Below are positions 29,775 to 36,775 of a stretch of 64,000 bases of DNA, in pieces. This DNA comes from Lysobacterales bacterium. GTDB taxonomy: Bacteria > Pseudomonadota > Gammaproteobacteria > Xanthomonadales > Xanthomonadaceae. The position numbers and the translations under genes are program-made. Below the pieces are notes generated by a model. It was not told the origin of the DNA, did no database searches, and saw nothing but the letters and a program-made list of their open reading frames with translations. The DNA lies in assembly GCA_020442465.1 (NCBI GenBank), contig JAGRJY010000108.1, positions 363,313 through 427,312 of the forward strand, given 5' to 3'. Each line of letters opens with the position of its first letter. The stretch's first letter is position 1.

Positions 29775-29952
29775 CTGACTGTCGAGAACCGGCCACCCAT
29801 CGCGCCCGTGCCCGCTTGCACGACCTGATCGCGATCGAACAGCCGCTCCTGCAGAGGCCGCCAGCGTCGCCTTGGTCCGGCTGCTGGCCAACGAATTCTT
29901 GCCGAATACGCAACACGTGATTAACCGTCGTCTCATGTACGCCTCATGCGGC

Positions 29953-29969
29953 GGTCGCAGCATGCGACC
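29953..29969 (+). promoter_or_regulatory. Inverted repeat over the translation start of the hemolysin-family gene
   Basis: Perfect 7-bp arms GGTCGCA and TGCGACC around GCA end two bases before the ATG at 29972, where a ribosome-binding site should be. As RNA it would form a hairpin hiding the initiation region; as DNA it could be an operator. No purine-rich ribosome-binding site is visible, and a second in-frame ATG lies nine bases further on. Confidence 0.5.
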
Positions 29970-29971
29970 CC

Positions 29972-30622
29972 ATGATCGACATGGAACGACGAACCGAGGA
30001 CTCACGCGCCGCGCGCATCGCTCGGGCGAGTTGGATCGAGCCGCACCATCCGCGCCGCCATGAGGCCGAGGCCTTCATTGCCGAGCGCTACCACCGCGCA
30101 TTCGGCGCCGCGCTCACGCGGTTCTTTCCCCATCTTCTGATCTTCGAGGATGTCGGCGGACGCATCCAGGCTGCGCTGGGACTGCGGCTCGCTGCCAGCC
30201 AGCCGCTGTTTCTCGAGACCTATCTGGACGACCCCATCGAGGTGGAGATCGGTCGGCGCGCGGGCACCCAGCCCGGGCGCCAGCGCATTGTGGAGATCGG
30301 CAATCTCGCGGCGAACCAACCCGGTGCAGCACGCGATGTGATCCGCAGCATGACGCGACTGCTGCAGGATGCCGACGTGCGCTACGTGTGCTTTGTCGCC
30401 ACCCTGCCCTTGCGCAATGCGTTTCGTCGTCTGGGACTCAGGCCGCAGGGCATGACTGCCGCCGACCCCGGCCGCCTCGGTGATGCCCGATCGGACTGGG
30501 GCAGCTACTACCAGCACGCCCCCGAAGTGTGTTTCGGCGACCTGGAGACCGTCGCGCCGGATGCGTTCGACGCCGCCGAGCCCTCTTTGGTCATCGCGCC
30601 GTGCGGCGCGACGCACCCATGA
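29972..30622 (+). CDS. Thermostable-hemolysin family protein (possible GNAT-like fold)
   Basis: A 216-residue soluble protein resembling the family named after Vibrio thermostable hemolysin (T_hemolysin). No signal peptide or membrane segment is visible, so a secreted pore-former is unlikely. VEIGNLAA at about 107-114 and VATLPLRNAFRRLGL at about 142-156 are spaced and shaped like the core strand and the acyl-CoA-binding helix of GNAT or acyl-homoserine-lactone-synthase folds. That reading is inference. The conserved tail DWGSYYQHAPEVCFGDL follows. It is the first of five genes overlapping by four bases each, so it probably works with the ligase-like and oxidase-like products. Confidence 0.75.
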   Translation: MIDMERRTEDSRAARIARASWIEPHHPRRHEAEAFIAERYHRAFGAALTRFFPHLLIFEDVGGRIQAALGLRLAASQPLFLETYLDDPIEVEIGRRAGTQPGRQRIVEIGNLAANQPGAARDVIRSMTRLLQDADVRYVCFVATLPLRNAFRRLGLRPQGMTAADPGRLGDARSDWGSYYQHAPEVCFGDLETVAPDAFDAAEPSLVIAPCGATHP

Positions 30623-32151
30623 ACGGATTTAGCGCCCTGCTGCAGGATGCCGCAGCCCGTCATGGCGATCGCCCTGCCCTGGTCGAGGGCGAACGGAGCG
30701 TGCGCTACGGTGAGCTTCCCGAGCTGCTTGGGCGCATCGCCGACTCCTGGCAGCTGCCCTCGACGCCACGCATCGCCCTGCTCCTCGACAACGGCGTCGA
30801 TGCCGTGCTGGCCGACCTTGCCGGGCGCTGGAGCGCCGCCACCGTCGCATCCATACCGCCCTTCTTCACGCCGGAACAGCGCTCCCGCGCCCTCGAAGAT
30901 CTCGCGCCCGACCTCATCCTGCTGCCCACTGCACAGGCGGCGGTCTGGCCGGGTGAGGCGAAGCCATGTCTCGGACTCGAATCAACCAGCGCCCTGAAGA
31001 CCGAGTCGCACAGGTCGCGGTTGCCGCAGGCCGAGTCGTCTTCCGCCTGCATCAGCTACACCTCCGGTTCCACTGGCGAGCCCAAAGGCGTCGCCCTGGA
31101 CGAGTCGCTGCTGCTGCAGGTGGCGGGCTCACTGGCTGCCGCGGTGGATGGACTCGGCATTCGCAAGCATCTTGCCGCGTTGCCGGGCGCCACCCTGCTG
31201 GAGCAGGTGGCGGGCGTCTACGCACCGCTTCTGCGTGGCGTCACGATCGAATGTTGTGCGCTCAAGGAACTCGGCTACGACGGCGCCAGCGGGCTCGATC
31301 CGCTCCGCTTCGTCCGGCGGGTAGCGCGCAGCAAGGCCCAAAGCGTGATTCTGGTGCCGCAATTGCTCGAAGCCCTGGTCGGCGTGCTCGAACACACCGG
31401 CCAACGCATGGGCAGCCTGACATTCGTCGCCGTCGGTGGCGCCCGGGTCAGCACATCGCTGCTGCGGCGTGCCGAGCGCCTGGGCCTGCCCGTCTTCGAG
31501 GGCTACGGCATGACCGAATGTGGTTCGGTGCTGGCACTCAACCGCGTCGCGGCCCATCGTCGCGGCAGTGTGGGCCGCCCGTTGCCGCATGTGCAGCTGC
31601 GCATCGCTGACGACGGCGAGATTCTCGTCGCCGGCGCAGGTCATGGTCACGCGCTGGCATCCCCGACCGCCAAAACCCAGGAGGCTCTCGACTGGTGGCC
31701 CACCGGCGACCTGGGCCGCTTGGACGACGAGGGCTTCCTGTACATCGAGGGTCGACGTCGCAACGTCTTCATCACCGCGTTTGGCCGCAACGTCTCGCCG
31801 GAGTGGGTCGAAAGCGAGCTGTGCGCTGAACCAGCCGTTTCGCAGGCCTATGTCGACGGCGAAGCCCTGCCGGCGAACGTGGCAGTGCTGGTACCACAGC
31901 GAGCCGACTGCAGCGATGTCCAGCTGGATGCCGCCGTCGCCGCGGCCAACGCGCGGCTGCCGAGCTATGCGCGGGTGGGCGCCTGGCTGCGGGCCGAGCC
32001 TTTCAGCACGACGAACGGACTTCTCACCGGCAACGGGCGCCCACGACGCGACGCACTGCGGAGTCGTTTCGACGAAGCGGTTCGCGCGCTCGGCTTGCGG
32101 CAGACCTTGCATCCCCGTGTTTCCCCCGTCCAGGAGTCTGTCTCCGCATGA
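30619..32151 (+). CDS. AMP-binding (ANL superfamily) ligase-like protein
   Basis: A 510-residue adenylate-forming-family protein. Recognisable motifs are the P-loop YTSGSTGEPKG (147-157), FEGYGMTECG (293-302) and TGDLG (362-366), in family order. The A10 region reads NGLLTGNGRPRR (466-477), where long-chain acyl-CoA synthetases have NGLLTPTLKLKR; the catalytic lysine therefore appears as R474. The N-terminal domain is shorter than in FadD. It may activate a carboxylate poorly, bind a preformed acyl adenylate or thioester, or use arginine instead. The ATG overlaps the upstream stop, and its own stop overlaps the next gene. Confidence 0.85.
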   Translation: MNGFSALLQDAAARHGDRPALVEGERSVRYGELPELLGRIADSWQLPSTPRIALLLDNGVDAVLADLAGRWSAATVASIPPFFTPEQRSRALEDLAPDLILLPTAQAAVWPGEAKPCLGLESTSALKTESHRSRLPQAESSSACISYTSGSTGEPKGVALDESLLLQVAGSLAAAVDGLGIRKHLAALPGATLLEQVAGVYAPLLRGVTIECCALKELGYDGASGLDPLRFVRRVARSKAQSVILVPQLLEALVGVLEHTGQRMGSLTFVAVGGARVSTSLLRRAERLGLPVFEGYGMTECGSVLALNRVAAHRRGSVGRPLPHVQLRIADDGEILVAGAGHGHALASPTAKTQEALDWWPTGDLGRLDDEGFLYIEGRRRNVFITAFGRNVSPEWVESELCAEPAVSQAYVDGEALPANVAVLVPQRADCSDVQLDAAVAAANARLPSYARVGAWLRAEPFSTTNGLLTGNGRPRRDALRSRFDEAVRALGLRQTLHPRVSPVQESVSA

Positions 32152-32822
32152 GTTTCCATGAAGACCTGCTGCGCGCCACCGAGGCCGCACGATCCGATCT
32201 GCTATCGATCCCCATCCTGGGCAGGGCAGCCGCCGGTGCGGTGACCCTGGACGACTACCGGGCCTTTCTCGGCCAGGCCTATCACCACGTTCGCCACACC
32301 ACGCCGCTGCTGATGGCCTGCGGCGCACGCATTCCGCCCCGCCTCGAGTGGCTGCGCGACGCCGTCGCCGAGTACATCGAGGAGGAACTCGGACACCAGG
32401 AATGGATCCTCGACGACCTGGCGCACACCGGATTGACCCGTGACGAAGTTCTGGCCATCAGGCCGTGGGCGGAAACCGAGCTGATGGTCGCCTACGCGTA
32501 CGACACGATCACGCGCGGCAATCCGGTGGCCTTCTTCGGCATGGTGCTGGTGCTCGAAGGTACCAGCGTGGCTTTGGCCACTCAGGCCGCCGAGCACATC
32601 GAGCGTCAGCTCGGCCTGCCACGCTCGGCATTTTCCTACCTGCGCTCGCACGGCGACCTGGATCAGGATCACACCGCCTTCTTCGCCCGTCTGATGGACC
32701 GCATCGACGACCCTGCCGACCAGCAGGCGATCATCCATGCGGCGCGCATGTTCTATCGCCTATACGGTGACATCTTCCGCGCCCTCGACCGGCGCAATAC
32801 GCCGTGGCAGGAGGCCGCATGA
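32148..32822 (+). CDS. Heme-oxygenase-like diiron protein (TenA/PqqC-like fold)
   Basis: A 224-residue all-helical protein matching the iron-containing redox enzyme group (heme-oxygenase-like diiron oxidases, HDO). Candidate ligands are E79 or E80 and H83 (YIEEELGHQEW), E137 (LVLEGTS), and H168, D172 and H175 in SHGDLDQDH, an exact H-x3-D-x2-H. Family members include the alkene-forming UndA, the N-oxygenase SznF and the pABA-forming CADD. This suggests O2-dependent oxidation or C-C cleavage of a small substrate. It lacks the active-site cysteine I would expect of a TenA thiaminase. It overlaps both neighbours by four bases. Confidence 0.85.
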   Translation: MSFHEDLLRATEAARSDLLSIPILGRAAAGAVTLDDYRAFLGQAYHHVRHTTPLLMACGARIPPRLEWLRDAVAEYIEEELGHQEWILDDLAHTGLTRDEVLAIRPWAETELMVAYAYDTITRGNPVAFFGMVLVLEGTSVALATQAAEHIERQLGLPRSAFSYLRSHGDLDQDHTAFFARLMDRIDDPADQQAIIHAARMFYRLYGDIFRALDRRNTPWQEAA

Positions 32823-33658
32823 GCCGTCGGCGCAGCGACCTCGCCGTGGTCACCGGCGCGACCGGTGGCATCGGCCGCCCGGTGGTGGAACGACTGGTGG
32901 AGATCGGATACCGCGTCATCGCGGTCAGTCGCCACGCGCCGGATCCAGCAGTACCCAGCGCGAACGGCGAACCGGACCAGGCCCCGCGACAACGGGTGAT
33001 TCCCTGCCAAGCTGACCTGTGCACGCCCCAAGGGCTGCGCGAGGTCGTCGAGTGCGCGGAAGCCCATGGCGGCGCCCACCTCGTGGTCCATGCCGCCGGC
33101 CTGGGCAGCTTCGGCCTGTTCGCCGAGCAACCGGCCGAACTGGCCGCGCGACTGATGCAGATCAACGCCCTGGCCCCGCTGGAGCTGACCCGGCTGCTTC
33201 TGCCGCAGCTGCTTCGCCAGCACGATGCCACGGTCGTCGCAGTCGGCTCGACGTTCTGCAACATCGGCTTCGCCGGGCACGCGGCGTACTGCGCCAGCAA
33301 GTTCGCCTTGCGCGGCCTGTTCGAGTCATTGGCGCGCGAGTATGCCGACGGGTCGGTCCGATTCTGCCTGCTCTCTCCCCGCGCCACCGACACCGAGTTC
33401 AACGATGCAGCCACGCGGACGCTCAATGTCGCGCTCGGCAACGCCGTGGACGATCCCCGCGCGGTCGCCGAATGGCTGGTGTCTTCAGCCTTGGCGGGCC
33501 GCACCCGGCGCCAGTTCGGCTGGCCCGAAAAGCTCTTCGCGCGCATCAACGGGCTGTGGCCAGAGCTGGTCGACCGCGCGCTGCGCAGCAAGCTCGCGAC
33601 GATCCGTCGCGCGGCGAGCCCATCCCACACCCCTTCTGCACAGGAATCTCCGGCATGA
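32819..33658 (+). CDS. Short-chain dehydrogenase/reductase
   Basis: A classical SDR of 279 residues: TGATGGIG at 12-19 binds NAD(P), HAAG at 91-94 replaces the usual NNAG, S144 sits in VGST, and Y157/K161 form YCASK. R38 after the second strand (VSR) fits NADPH preference. It ends with a region (FGWPEKLFARINGLWP) like SDRs acting on lipid-type ketones or aldehydes. The ATG overlaps the upstream stop (ATGA); a GTG fifteen bases earlier is less likely. It probably reduces the product of the preceding oxidase or ligase steps. Confidence 0.9.
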   Translation: MSRRRSDLAVVTGATGGIGRPVVERLVEIGYRVIAVSRHAPDPAVPSANGEPDQAPRQRVIPCQADLCTPQGLREVVECAEAHGGAHLVVHAAGLGSFGLFAEQPAELAARLMQINALAPLELTRLLLPQLLRQHDATVVAVGSTFCNIGFAGHAAYCASKFALRGLFESLAREYADGSVRFCLLSPRATDTEFNDAATRTLNVALGNAVDDPRAVAEWLVSSALAGRTRRQFGWPEKLFARINGLWPELVDRALRSKLATIRRAASPSHTPSAQESPA

Positions 33659-34407
33659 ACGTTCTGCGACTTGCTTGTGTCACCGGTCTTCTGGCCCTCG
33701 CGGCCCAGGTCAACGCCGAATCGACCGACCATGCCGGCATGCCGGTCGACGCAGCCCCGCTCGCCGACGCAGCGATGGACGCCGCGGCCGCGCCGGCGGC
33801 CGACGCAACCGCGGAATCCAAGCCCGCCGAACCCACGCCGCTGCAGTCGGTGCAGACACGCTGGGCGGAGATCAAGTACTCGCTGCCGGAAGATCAGCGC
33901 GCCGACGCGTTTGAACAGCTGGTGGAGTCCATCCGCGCGGCGCGTCAGCAGGCGGATTCGGTCGACCTGCAGATCTGGGAAGGCATCGTGCTGGCCAGCC
34001 AGGCCGGCGCCCAGGGCGGACTCGGTGCGCTTTCACTGGTGAAGGCAGCGCGTGCCGAGTTTGAGCAGGCCATCCAGCGGGACGCGCGCGCCCTGGCCGG
34101 CTCGGCCTATGTCAGCCTCGGCAGTCTGTACTACCAGGTACCCGGTTGGCCGATTGGTTTCGGCGACGACGACAAGGCCGAGCAACTGCTGAAGCAGGGC
34201 CTGGCCATCGACCCCGATGGCATCGACGCCAACTTCTTCTACGGCGACTTCCTGCTCGACCAGAAGCGCTGGCAGGACGCGGAAACCGCGCTGACGCACG
34301 CGCTCGATGCAGCGCCGCGTCCAGGGCGCGCGCTGGCGGACAGCGGGCGCAGGCAGGAAATCCAGACCGCCCTGCAGTCGGTACGCAAACACCTGGCCTC
34401 ACGCTGA
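33655..34407 (+). CDS. Periplasmic TPR-like protein (TatT-like)
   Basis: A 250-residue protein with a signal peptide (about 1-21, LLALAAQVNA) and an Ala/Pro/Asp-rich linker to about residue 62. A helical repeat region follows, containing YVSLGSLYYQVPGWPIGFGD and DGIDANFFYGDFLLD. The latter resembles tetratricopeptide proteins related to the TRAP-transporter T-component (TatT). No TRAP permease genes are nearby. The ATG overlaps the SDR stop by four bases, so it belongs to the cluster and may bind or export the product in the periplasm. The family call is tentative. Confidence 0.65.
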   Translation: MNVLRLACVTGLLALAAQVNAESTDHAGMPVDAAPLADAAMDAAAAPAADATAESKPAEPTPLQSVQTRWAEIKYSLPEDQRADAFEQLVESIRAARQQADSVDLQIWEGIVLASQAGAQGGLGALSLVKAARAEFEQAIQRDARALAGSAYVSLGSLYYQVPGWPIGFGDDDKAEQLLKQGLAIDPDGIDANFFYGDFLLDQKRWQDAETALTHALDAAPRPGRALADSGRRQEIQTALQSVRKHLASR

Positions 34408-34478
34408 GCCTGGCCTCGCGCGACATCGGGGCGAGGCCATGCCACCATGTCCTCACCCGATCGACGCGAGGTGTCCGG

Positions 34479-35147
34479 TTGCGCTTGCTGCTGGTGGAAG
34501 ACGATGCCCTGCTGGGCGAAGGGCTGCAGACTTCGTTGCGTCGCGCCGGCTACACCGTCGACTGGTTCCAGGACGGACGCCACGCGCTCGACGCCCTGCT
34601 CGATGCGGATGACGCGCTCGCGGTGCTCGACCTGGGCCTGCCGCGCAAGGACGGCATCGAGATCATCCGCGCCGTACGCGCAGCGGGGCGGAGACTTCCC
34701 ATCCTCGTGCTCACCGCGCGCGACCAGGTCAAGGACCGGGTGCAGGCGCTGGACGCCGGCGCGGATGATTTTCTCGGCAAGCCGTTCGATCCCGAAGAGC
34801 TGCTGGCCCGCTTGCGCGCCCTGCTCCGGCGCGTGCAGGGGCGCACCGAAGACGTGCTGCGGCTCGGCGAGCTGACGATCGACCCCAAGCGCTTCGAAGT
34901 GACCTGGCGCGGTGAACGCATCGATCTGCCACGCCGCGAGTTCGCCGTGCTGAGCATCCTGGTCGAGAACGCGGGCCGGGTGGTTCGCCGCGAGAGTCTG
35001 CGATCGAGCCTGTACGGCTGGGATGAGGACGTCGCCAGCAATGCCGTCGAAGTGCACGTCTACAACCTGCGCAAGAAGATCCGCGGCGAACTCATCCGCA
35101 CGGTGCGCGGCGTCGGCTACGTCATCGACTTGCCGTCCGGGCCATGA
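34479..35147 (+). CDS. OmpR-family response regulator (QseB/PmrA-like)
   Basis: A 222-residue regulator. The receiver domain (1-115) has acidic residues at E7-D8-D9, phospho-acceptor D51 in LAVLDLGLP, and a lysine in LGKPFDPEEL. A winged-helix domain (about 128-220) ends with VRGVGYVID. The start is a TTG at 34479 with GAGG correctly placed upstream; no in-frame ATG fits. It lies 71 bp after the TPR-like gene and overlaps the kinase by four bases. It may regulate the preceding cluster. Confidence 0.9.
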   Translation: MRLLLVEDDALLGEGLQTSLRRAGYTVDWFQDGRHALDALLDADDALAVLDLGLPRKDGIEIIRAVRAAGRRLPILVLTARDQVKDRVQALDAGADDFLGKPFDPEELLARLRALLRRVQGRTEDVLRLGELTIDPKRFEVTWRGERIDLPRREFAVLSILVENAGRVVRRESLRSSLYGWDEDVASNAVEVHVYNLRKKIRGELIRTVRGVGYVIDLPSGP

Positions 35148-36538
35148 GGTCGCTGTCCCTGCTGATGCTGCTTTCCCTGCTCGGCGGCGTGGTGCTGTCT
35201 GGCCTGGTCAGCGCCTGGTTCGCCTACCGCTCGGGCCTGATCGAGGTCGATGAACTGTTCGATGCCAAGCTCGCCCATTCGGCGCGCGTGCTGGCCGCCC
35301 TGCTCGACGAAGCCACCGCGGGTGAGGAAAGCCTCGAAGCGCCGATTGCGATCGACCTGTGGCCTGGCGGCATCGAAGGCGATGGTGACGAACTGGCGAC
35401 GCCCGAAGGACACGCCTACGAAACCAAGCTCGCGTTTCAGGTGTGGCGCGGCGACCGCCTGGCCCTGTACTCGATCAATGCGCCCAGCGCAGCCCCGCTG
35501 GCCCCGCGAATCGCCGGGTTCCACACGGTCGAACTCGGCGACGGCCAATGGCGAAGCTTCGTCCTGCAGTCACCGGGCGGGCTGTGGTACGTCGCCGGCG
35601 AACGGTTCGACGTGCGTGGCGAGCTGGCCGGCGAGATCGCTGCTGAGCTGCTGGTTCCGCTGCTGCTGCAGATTCCCGCGCTGGGCATCCTGATCGGAGG
35701 CGTCATCCATTTTGGTCGTCGCTCCCTGGCCCAGGTCGCAGGGCAGATCAGTGCCCGAGCCGCCGATCGCCTCGACCCGATCGATCCTCGCGCGATGCCG
35801 AACGAGCTGGGTGGCGTCGTCGAATCGGTCAATACGCTGATGCACGATCTGTCCGAGGCCCTGCTGCGCGAGCGCAGGTTTACCGCCGATGCTGCCCATG
35901 AACTGCGTACGCCGCTGGCCGCGCTGCGGGTACTGATCGGCAACTGCCGCTCGGCCGGCAACGATAGCGAACGCACGGTGTCGATGGATCAGCTTGACCG
36001 GGCGGCCATGCGGCTCGAGCGCCTGGTGTCGCAGATGCTGATCCTCGGCCGTCTCGAGCCCAGCGCGCAGGCGCCGGATCCCCAGCGCGTCGATGTCACC
36101 GAATGCGCGCGCGAGGTGCTCGGCGAGTTGGCTTCACTGCAGCATACCCGGCACATCGACATGGAGCTGGTGGCGCCGGAAGACCCGCTGTGGGCCGCAG
36201 CCGACCCCCTCGCGGTGCAGCTGGTCATCCGCAACCTCGTCGACAATGCGATCCGCTACGCCGCGCGTGGCCGCGTGATCGTGCGCCTGCGGCCCGGAGA
36301 CCATGAGGTGTGCCTCGACGTGGAAGACAGCGGCGAAGGCATTCCCGCAGCCGACCGGGCGCGGGTGCTGGACCGCTTCTTCCGCCGGCTCGGCACCGGG
36401 CAGGACGGCAGCGGACTCGGGCTGTCGATCGTCCATCGGGTCGTGCAGATCTACGGTGGCGTACTCGACCTCGACGAGTCGCCCGAGCTGGGTGGCCTGC
36501 GTGTGCGGGTCAGGTTCCGGTCTGCCGCGGCCGAATAG
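35144..36538 (+). CDS. Sensor histidine kinase (QseC-like)
   Basis: A 464-residue inner-membrane kinase. TM1 (about 5-26) and TM2 (about 168-190) flank a periplasmic sensor region of about 140 residues. The HAMP-like linker is followed by the H-box FTADAAHELRTPLAAL with H252. The ATPase domain has the N box (NLVDNAIRYA) and G boxes (DSGEGIP, GSGLGLSI). It is paired by a 4-bp overlap with the upstream regulator. The 237 bp after it, up to dnaE, hold no gene that I can support. Confidence 0.92.
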   Translation: MRSLSLLMLLSLLGGVVLSGLVSAWFAYRSGLIEVDELFDAKLAHSARVLAALLDEATAGEESLEAPIAIDLWPGGIEGDGDELATPEGHAYETKLAFQVWRGDRLALYSINAPSAAPLAPRIAGFHTVELGDGQWRSFVLQSPGGLWYVAGERFDVRGELAGEIAAELLVPLLLQIPALGILIGGVIHFGRRSLAQVAGQISARAADRLDPIDPRAMPNELGGVVESVNTLMHDLSEALLRERRFTADAAHELRTPLAALRVLIGNCRSAGNDSERTVSMDQLDRAAMRLERLVSQMLILGRLEPSAQAPDPQRVDVTECAREVLGELASLQHTRHIDMELVAPEDPLWAAADPLAVQLVIRNLVDNAIRYAARGRVIVRLRPGDHEVCLDVEDSGEGIPAADRARVLDRFFRRLGTGQDGSGLGLSIVHRVVQIYGGVLDLDESPELGGLRVRVRFRSAAAE

Positions 36539-36775
36539 CGGCATCGGCAAGTCAAGCCTTGTTCCGCCCCGGGCTGGCCGCTAACCTGCGGACTTCCATG
36601 TCTCAACGGAACTTGCCGGCGCGGGTCGGCGGCCACAGCGCGACTTGGACGTACCGCCGCGGGCGACGACGGGAGTCGTCACTCCGCGTGAGCCGAGACC
36701 GGACTGGTGCCGGCCCCGGCGCAGGCTGACGGGTCCGGAATGGCTCGTTCAGACCTTCCTCAGCGACCCGAGGCC

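Noticed and set aside
29972..30622. Secreted hemolysin
   Set aside because: No signal peptide, no hydrophobic segment and a cytosolic enzyme neighbourhood; the family name reflects an early assignment in Vibrio.
36668..36676. Inverted repeat upstream of dnaE as a regulatory site
   Set aside because: Arms of about six bases in very GC-rich DNA are expected by chance and no promoter elements accompany them.
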